Shown here: one piece after another, positions 56,445-61,472 of the stretch | How positions within the stretch are numbered: the stretch's first letter is position 1 | How the letters are laid out: each line of letters begins with the position of its first letter | Source: DSUN01 sp035527715 | GTDB lineage: Bacteria > Planctomycetota > PUPC01 > DSUN01 | NCBI GenBank assembly: GCA_035527715.1 | Contig: DATKZY010000124.1 | Location: 1-61,472 of the forward strand | Direction of reading: 5' to 3' | Length of the DNA: 61,472 nucleotides | The notes under the pieces: generated by a model | Told to the model about the DNA's origin: nothing | What the model saw: only the letters and a program-made list of their open reading frames with translations | Database searches by the model: none | Made by a program: the position numbers and the translations under genes

Positions 56445-56464
56445 GTAGGAAATCCGCATGATCG

Positions 56465-57595
56465 TCAGAACTGGCGGGCATGGTTTACACCGCGGTAGTA
56501 GGCGAGCCCCTCGACCAGCGCCTGGATATTCTCCCACGGCACGCCAGGGGTGATCGAGCTGGAGCCGCCGAGGAAGAGGCCAGTGCGGGGGCCGGCCTCG
56601 ACGAGCCGGCGAAGCTCGCGCCGAACGTCGTCCGGCGTGCCGTAAGGCAATGTGGTGCTTACAGATACGCCCGCGATGATCAGCAGGTCCGAGCCGTCCC
56701 GCGCCTTCATCCGGCAGAGGCGCTCGTAGTCCATCCCGCATTCGTACTGGAAGCCCTGGAAGCCGCGCAGGCCGACCTCGAGGAGGCGGGGCACCATCGC
56801 CATCAGGTTGCCGTCGCAGTGCCAGACGAGGCGCAGGTCGGCCTTGAGCAACGGCTCCAGGCAGCGGGCGAAGTGGGGGAACCAGAGGCGGTCGAGGGAG
56901 CGGACATCCACCAGCGTGCCCCGCGAGTCGGCCATGTCGTGGTCGAGGCGGAGGAGGGGCGGAAGCGCGCCTTCGCGGTACGCCGTTGCCACGGCCCGGT
57001 TGTTCCGAAGGGCGAGGTCGGCCTGGAGCGCGAAATCCCGCTCCATCGCCTCGGGGTACAGGGCGTAGGCCATGAAGTAGCCCGCGTAGCCGTAGGCGCC
57101 ATAGCGGAAGCAGGGGAACCGGGCGACGCCGTAGGGCGCCTTGAGGATGTCGGGGCCGAGCTGGGCCTGAACCGCAGCCTCGTGCTTCAGGATCTCGACG
57201 GCGCGGCGGCCCTCGTCGAACTCCGCGACGGCCTTCCGCAGCCGTGGACGCTCGAAGCGCTCCAGGTGCTCGACCACCGCCTCGGGCGAGTCGATCTCGA
57301 TGCCGTCGAGGACGATGCGCTCTGCCCCCGTGGTCGCGCCCTTCTCCTTGCCCTCATAGCCCTGGTCGCCCATCGAGAGCGGGTTGTCGGGGATGAACTG
57401 GTCAATCATGCACGCGCCGACGGCGCGCTCCATCGCCAGGTACACGCGGGTCGGGTCCCGACGGTACTCGCCAGGCCCCGTCCCCGCGAGGCGCTCGATG
57501 ACCGAGTGCTCCATGATGTGGACGACCCACGTCGCGATGCCGCGCGTGGGCCGCTGGAGGATCGTGTCGAGGGCGAGTTGCGCATTCTCTGTCAT
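56465..57595 (-). CDS. URO-D-fold protein (uroporphyrinogen decarboxylase-like, probable methyltransferase or non-haem role)
   Basis: This 376-aa protein starts at ATG 57595, with CAGGAG 7 nt upstream; ATG 57628 is an unsupported extension. The fold is suggested by LVWHCDGNLMAMVPRLLEVG, LRGFQGFQYECGMDYERL, LLIIAGVSVSTTLPYGTPDD and the Gly-rich GLFLGGSSSITPGVPWENIQ, the typical C-terminal signature of the URO-D superfamily. It lacks HemE neighbours. Many such planctomycete copies are corrinoid-dependent methyltransferase-like proteins of unknown substrate. No corrinoid protein is adjacent. Confidence 0.75.
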   Translation of the reverse strand: MTENAQLALDTILQRPTRGIATWVVHIMEHSVIERLAGTGPGEYRRDPTRVYLAMERAVGACMIDQFIPDNPLSMGDQGYEGKEKGATTGAERIVLDGIEIDSPEAVVEHLERFERPRLRKAVAEFDEGRRAVEILKHEAAVQAQLGPDILKAPYGVARFPCFRYGAYGYAGYFMAYALYPEAMERDFALQADLALRNNRAVATAYREGALPPLLRLDHDMADSRGTLVDVRSLDRLWFPHFARCLEPLLKADLRLVWHCDGNLMAMVPRLLEVGLRGFQGFQYECGMDYERLCRMKARDGSDLLIIAGVSVSTTLPYGTPDDVRRELRRLVEAGPRTGLFLGGSSSITPGVPWENIQALVEGLAYYRGVNHARQF

Positions 57596-57657
57596 GCCAC
57601 CGCTCCTGCGCGCTATACTATTGCTCATTCGCCCGGCTTTTTCAACGGAGGCTCGCC

Positions 57658-58260
57658 GTGAGACTGGCGGCCGTGGCCCTGGCGCTCCTGGTGACAGGCT
57701 GTGCGCGTGAGAAGCCCCTCGACGTGATCCCCGCCTTTCCCGACGGCGGCGGATACGACAAGACGTGGCAGGGCACCGGCTCGCCCGAGGAGATTGGGTT
57801 CAAGGGAGAGACAATCCTGGCGAAGGCGACGAATGGCACCTACTGCTGCGGCTTCACGTTCGCCGTGGCCATGCGGATGGCTGCGAGTCGGGGCCTGCTG
57901 GCCGACAAGTCGGTCGAGCAAGTGCGGCGGTTCCAGCGGGAGTGGTATGGCGCCATGCCCCCCAGCCGCGAGAAGCAGTGCGTGGCCGCCGCCGAGACCC
58001 TCGGCATCGGACGCGAGGTGAAGCTCGAAGAGGCCCGGCCCGGCGACTTCGTGCAGCTCTGGCGCGCGAGCGGCACGGGTCACAGCATCGTGCTCCTACG
58101 CCCCATCCGCCGCGACGGCAAGCTCGTCGGCCTCGAGTATCGCAGCTCGCAGGGCTCGACCAACGGCATCGGCAACCGCACCGAGCACTTCGCCGACGCC
58201 GACCCCAAGGGCACCATCGTCCGCCCCCGAACCTATGTGTGTCGCCTGAATGGAGGTTGA
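57658..58260 (+). CDS. small lipoprotein, cysteine-peptidase-like fold
   Basis: This 200-aa protein takes GTG 57658, with ACGGAGG upstream. Its lipobox is LVTGC (Cys15). The motif NGTYCCGFTFAVAMRM places a Cys at the start of a helix, followed by GDFVQLW and SGTGHSIVLLRP with a His on a strand. This Cys-helix then His-strand order is that of NlpC/P60 and CHAP-like amidases, although no family was confirmed. The stop overlaps by 11 bases a longer in-frame extension of the next gene, whose own ATG 58274 lies 13 bp downstream. The two are probably co-transcribed. Confidence 0.6.
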   Translation: MRLAAVALALLVTGCAREKPLDVIPAFPDGGGYDKTWQGTGSPEEIGFKGETILAKATNGTYCCGFTFAVAMRMAASRGLLADKSVEQVRRFQREWYGAMPPSREKQCVAAAETLGIGREVKLEEARPGDFVQLWRASGTGHSIVLLRPIRRDGKLVGLEYRSSQGSTNGIGNRTEHFADADPKGTIVRPRTYVCRLNGG

Positions 58261-58273
58261 GAGGACAGGACTC

Positions 58274-61009
58274 ATGCGATCCCCCGTTGCGGCGCTGGTG
58301 CTCTGTCCCGTGCTCGTGTGGGCCGGGCAGTCGGGCCTGCGACCAGACGACGTGCCGACGTTTCAGTTGCGGGCCCGCGTGGTCAAGATCGGTGGCGAGG
58401 AGCCGGGCAACAGGAAGTTCACGTTCCGGTTCGGCGTGCCGGGCAGGGCCGAAACCGCCGCCGGCAACGCCTGGAGCGAGTGGCTGAAGTTCGAGCTGGA
58501 TCAAGTGGTGGCCACGCTGAAAGGCTATCCCGCCATCTACATGCGGGGCTTCCCGGTCGTCGTGAAGCTGGTGGTGGGCGGGGCGGTTGATCCCACGGTC
58601 GTCGAGGCCGAGCTGAAGCTGGACGAGACGGGGGAGACGAAGCCGCTGCGATGGGAGCTCTTCGGCGGCTCGGCCGGCTTCCTGCTCTGGCGCGACGAGG
58701 CGAAGAAGCCACAAGCGGCGACGATGGCCGACTACAATCAGCGCTACTGGAAGGTGCTCGCGACCGTGCAGGTGCCCGAAGCCCAGCGGCCGAAGCACTT
58801 CCCCATCGTCGAGCGCTTCATCGGCGGCGACGACGATCGCCTCGCCTGGCAGCAGGGAATCGAGCAGCTTGCCCGCGGCGGCTTCAGCGTCATCATGCTC
58901 CCGCCGTCCAAGCCCGTTCGCGACCTGCTCCTGAAGGTCGGGCTTCGACGCACGGCCTGGGCCGTCTACAACCCGCCCGGCTACGCCTTCGACTACGACC
59001 CCAAGGTCACGCCCGCCGCCATCCAGGAATGGGCGGACAAGGCGGCAAGAGCCTATCTCGACGCCGGCTACGCGCGCGAGGACATGGCCATCTTCGCCAT
59101 GTCGGACGAGCCGGGCTGGTACTACCCTTCGATGTTCCGGCCGCTCGCCGAGAGCCCGGCCGCGCTGGCCCGCTTCCGTGACTATGTGAGGGCCCAGGGC
59201 CTCAGGCCCCGCGACGTGGGCGCGAAGGGCTGGGACGAGGTGTTGCCCCTTGGCCGCAGCCTTGTGCCGCCCGACCTCACGCCGCCGCCTCCCCCGAAGA
59301 TCGAGCGGCCCGAGCCGCGCGCCCTCGACGGCGAGCCCCTCGACGAGAAGAAGCTCGAAGCCGAACTCGCCGGCCCTCCCGCCCCCAAGCAACCCCCGAA
59401 GGAGGAGAGGCGGCCCGAGGACGAGACGTTCCCCCCCGCCGCCCGGAACACGCTCGCCAACCGCCGGCTCTTCTACTGGACCATGCGCTTCTACGCCTGG
59501 GACTCCGCCCGCCACTTCGCCGTCTCGACCCGCGCGCTCGAGAAGGCGTTCTGGCCGGGGATGCCGATCCTCACGAACTGGAATTTCTTCAGCGGGCGCT
59601 TCTGCGTGCCCGGCCCCGTGGCGAACAACGCCGACAAGCAGAGCCCCGACGCCGCAATGGGCGGCCACGACTGGCTGGAGTTCGGCCGCCTCCGCGGCGG
59701 CACGATGCTGTGGACCGAGGACTGGTTTTCCGATGCGATGGCGCCGCAGTGGTCGTTCTACTGCGCGAAGCTGCGCTGCGCGGCGGAGAAGGGGGGCGTG
59801 GCCTTCGGCGGCTACGTGATCCCCCGCACCGCGGGCGACCGCGCCGACGGCATTCTCCAGAAGATCCTCTGCGTCGTCGGCTCCGGCGGCAAGGCGATCA
59901 AGTACTTCGTCTTCGGCCCCGAGTACAACTTCCCCGGCAACTGCTACTCGGAGAACGCCCGCGTGCTGCCGAAGATGGCCGAGGCCCACGCGATGATCGG
60001 CGCGGCGGAGGACCTGTTGTGGCCGGGCAAGCGCCCGAGGGCCGAGGTCGCTATCCTCATGCCCCGCAGCGCGCAGCCGTGGGATGCCAAGGCCATCCGC
60101 ATCCCCAACCAGATACACGACGCGACGAACAACCACCTGAACCGCTCGACGGTGGACTACATGGCCGAGGTCTACGACCTGTACCTGGCGCTTCAGCATG
60201 CGAACATCCCCGTGGATTTCGTGGACGAGGACGACCTGACGCGGCGGGGGCTGGCCCCGTACAAGGTGCTCTACGTCACCGAGCCGAATATTCCCGAGGA
60301 GGGCCAGCGCGGCATCGCCTCGTGGGCGCGCGCCGGCGGCACGCTCGTGACGGTGAGCGGCGCCGGCGCCCGCGGCCGCTACGACGAGCCTTGTTCCGTC
60401 CTCCGCCGTCTGTCGGGCATCGAGGAGGAGCCCCGCGAGCGGATGCTGGTGGGCAACCTGGCCAGCCTGAAGCCGGTCGGCAAGGTGCGCGGCGAGGGAA
60501 GCGAAGTGGACGCCATCGGAGTGCGTGGCACGATAGCGAACCGGCCGGAAACAGTCGAGGCCACGTTCGACGACGGCTCGCCCGCCATCGTCCAGCGGCG
60601 CGTGGGCTGGTGGGGGAGGGGGCGCGTGGTGCATTTCGCCTGGATGCCGGGCCTGTCCTACGCGAAGTCGGCGAGCGGGACCCAGGACCGGCTGCCCGTC
60701 GGCTTCTCGGCGGCGATTCGCCGCTGGATCGCCTGGCCGACCGAGCTTGCCGGCGTCCAGCCCCCCGTGACGGTGGACCGTCCGATGGTCGAGTCGCCGC
60801 TGCTCGTCTCGGACGCGGGCGCCGCGGTGACGCTGCTGAACTGGACGGGTGAGCCGCTCGAACGGCTGAGGCTCACGATCCGCGTGCCCTTCGCCGTTCG
60901 CGGGGTCGAGAGCGTGAAACAGGGCAAGCTGGCGTTCGAAGCGGCGAAGGATGGAGTGGTGCTCTCGCTGCCGCTCGGGGCGGCAGACATCCTGATGTTG
61001 CGGCCGTAG
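58274..61009 (+). CDS. large exported glycosidase-like protein (beta-galactosidase-like fold)
   Basis: This 911-aa protein is taken from ATG 58274, with GAGGAC-type purines upstream; the extension to 58250 would run into the lipoprotein gene. The signal peptide is SPVAALVLCPVLVWAGQ. Residues about 20-170 form a beta-domain. Residues about 175-610 form a TIM-barrel-like catalytic region (AIFAMSDEPGWYYPS; FYAWDSARHFA). Residues about 640-720 (DLYLALQHANIPVDFVDEDD, VLYVTEPNIPEEGQRGIASW) match a beta-galactosidase trimerisation-like Rossmann domain. The last 90 residues are a beta-sandwich. A Pro-rich insert lies near 340-390. The acid/base Glu may be the one in SDEPGW. The family is uncertain. 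Confidence 0.65.
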   Translation: MRSPVAALVLCPVLVWAGQSGLRPDDVPTFQLRARVVKIGGEEPGNRKFTFRFGVPGRAETAAGNAWSEWLKFELDQVVATLKGYPAIYMRGFPVVVKLVVGGAVDPTVVEAELKLDETGETKPLRWELFGGSAGFLLWRDEAKKPQAATMADYNQRYWKVLATVQVPEAQRPKHFPIVERFIGGDDDRLAWQQGIEQLARGGFSVIMLPPSKPVRDLLLKVGLRRTAWAVYNPPGYAFDYDPKVTPAAIQEWADKAARAYLDAGYAREDMAIFAMSDEPGWYYPSMFRPLAESPAALARFRDYVRAQGLRPRDVGAKGWDEVLPLGRSLVPPDLTPPPPPKIERPEPRALDGEPLDEKKLEAELAGPPAPKQPPKEERRPEDETFPPAARNTLANRRLFYWTMRFYAWDSARHFAVSTRALEKAFWPGMPILTNWNFFSGRFCVPGPVANNADKQSPDAAMGGHDWLEFGRLRGGTMLWTEDWFSDAMAPQWSFYCAKLRCAAEKGGVAFGGYVIPRTAGDRADGILQKILCVVGSGGKAIKYFVFGPEYNFPGNCYSENARVLPKMAEAHAMIGAAEDLLWPGKRPRAEVAILMPRSAQPWDAKAIRIPNQIHDATNNHLNRSTVDYMAEVYDLYLALQHANIPVDFVDEDDLTRRGLAPYKVLYVTEPNIPEEGQRGIASWARAGGTLVTVSGAGARGRYDEPCSVLRRLSGIEEEPRERMLVGNLASLKPVGKVRGEGSEVDAIGVRGTIANRPETVEATFDDGSPAIVQRRVGWWGRGRVVHFAWMPGLSYAKSASGTQDRLPVGFSAAIRRWIAWPTELAGVQPPVTVDRPMVESPLLVSDAGAAVTLLNWTGEPLERLRLTIRVPFAVRGVESVKQGKLAFEAAKDGVVLSLPLGAADILMLRP

Positions 61010-61049
61010 GAGATGCGCGCGTGGATGACGAGCCACAGGCCACCGATGA

Positions 61050-61175
61050 CCTCGGGCCGCTCAGGAACCGACGCTCGGGGAGAAGCTGATGAAGTACGCT
61101 GGCGTCTGTAAGGGGCTTCCCTCCGACCTCGCCCGGAACCACGACCACTACCTCTACGGGGTACCCAAGAAGTGA
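61050..61175 (+). pseudogene. C-terminal tail of a VapB-type antitoxin, probably decayed
   Basis: In one frame, opened by a TGA at 61047-61049, the sequence reads PTLGEKLMKYAGVCKG then LPSDLARNHDHYLYGVPKK and stops at 61173-61175. This tail is typical of small antitoxins of PIN toxins. The expected N-terminal DNA-binding part is missing, since stops occur just upstream, and no toxin gene follows. An ATG at 61089 would give only 28 residues. The rest of the 61010-61472 gap shows a 12-base C run at 61332-61343 and a promoter. Confidence 0.45.
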
Positions 61176-61403
61176 GCCCCGTCTTCGCTTCGAGCAGGCC
61201 GGCTTCCGAGCCTTGCTGAAGTAAGGCCGTCATTCGGCGTCTTCAGGCGGTCTCCCCCCCCATTCCCCTGCCACTCCTTCTCTCCGTCGCGCCAATCGAG
61301 GAAGGTGTCGCCCGAACTAATGCCACCGCGGCCCCCCCCCCCCAACCTACGTCGGCTTGCGCGCCGCCCCACCTGCCAGGAATCGAGCGAGGGATTGCGC
61401 ACC

Positions 61404-61431
61404 TTGACTATCCTGGCGAGCTGGTTATACT
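61404..61431 (+). promoter_or_regulatory. predicted promoter at the window end
   Basis: TTGACT (61404-61409), a 16-bp spacer and TATACT (61426-61431) precede an ATG at 61458. The frame from that ATG is cut off by the window end after five codons, so no gene can be called. Confidence 0.5.
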
Positions 61432-61472
61432 GGTTACGCGACAGAGCCCTCTGAGGCATGGAACGGAGCAGC

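Noticed and set aside
56465..57595. URO-D-fold gene as true HemE of haem biosynthesis
   Set aside because: No other haem genes are adjacent, and the sequence lacks the usual N-terminal HemE signature. It fits the broad URO-D superfamily instead.
61332..61343. Run of 12 C residues
   Set aside because: No gene reads through it, so phase variation is unsupported. It may be a sequencing slip near a contig end.

Overview
The window is a high-GC bacterial segment that looks like a member of the PVC superphylum, most likely Planctomycetota. Evidence for this is the density of Tat-exported Gfo/Idh/MocA-fold proteins, four cysteine-type sulfatases, DUF3604, DUF362 and DUF4159 proteins, URO-D-fold proteins, giant secreted TPR proteins, and TTGnnn/TAnnnT promoters with 16-18 bp spacers. 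Lentisphaerota, Hydrogenedentota or Sumerlaeota cannot be excluded from sequence alone. There are no rRNA or tRNA genes, CRISPR arrays or phage structural genes. Base 1 is the edge of a perfect 118-bp palindrome, probably a contig-end fold-back.

Region 1 (1-14970) is accessory metabolism. It holds a GH109-like glycosidase divergent from a beta-propeller protein around an 18-bp-arm palindrome; a LacD-type aldolase/FxLYD protein/Gfo-Idh-MocA operon; a Phd-VapC-type toxin-antitoxin pair with a visible operator; an acyl-CoA synthetase; a large heparinase II/III-like lyase; an uncharacterised lipoprotein with a TTG start; and a DUF3604 protein whose best-placed start codon reads ATA.

Region 2 (14991-29935) is a plus-strand glycan-desulfation region. 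It holds a sulfatase, a GxxExxY gene inside 40-bp imperfect inverted repeats, a membrane-anchored carbohydrate-binding protein, a GH123-like hydrolase, then a tight seven-gene run of three sulfatases, a BNR/GH74-like propeller, an esterase, an FAD oxidoreductase and a NapH-like polyferredoxin. GH109, GH123, the sulfatases and the LacD-type aldolase together suggest use of a sulfated, N-acetylgalactosamine-containing polymer (inference).

Region 3 (29932-45493, minus strand) is the most interesting part. Eight compact genes encode, in transcription order, a 2631-aa secreted TPR/PA14 protein, two further exported TPR proteins, an ExbB/TolQ homologue, two ExbD/TolR homologues, a 141-aa TonB-like stub and a membrane DUF4159 protein. 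Both of the last two carry a TonB-type Ser-x-x-x-His transmembrane signature. This looks like a proton-driven, envelope-spanning machine whose effector is DUF4159 rather than a TonB C-terminal domain. Signal peptides of two of its secreted proteins appear to be built from short intergenic-type repeats.

Region 4 (45594-61472) is mixed. It holds a 1808-aa composite propeller/CBM9-like protein, an uncharacterised exported protein, a 294-bp hairpin-rich element with perfect 20-bp terminal inverted repeats, a membrane-anchored SNase, a Tat-exported DUF362 protein, an esterase, an AbrB-type VapBC pair, a URO-D-fold protein, a small lipoprotein, a 911-aa glycosidase-like protein and the tail of a decayed antitoxin. 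Promoter calls were made by eye from -35/-10 spacing. Domain calls come from motif recognition without database searches.
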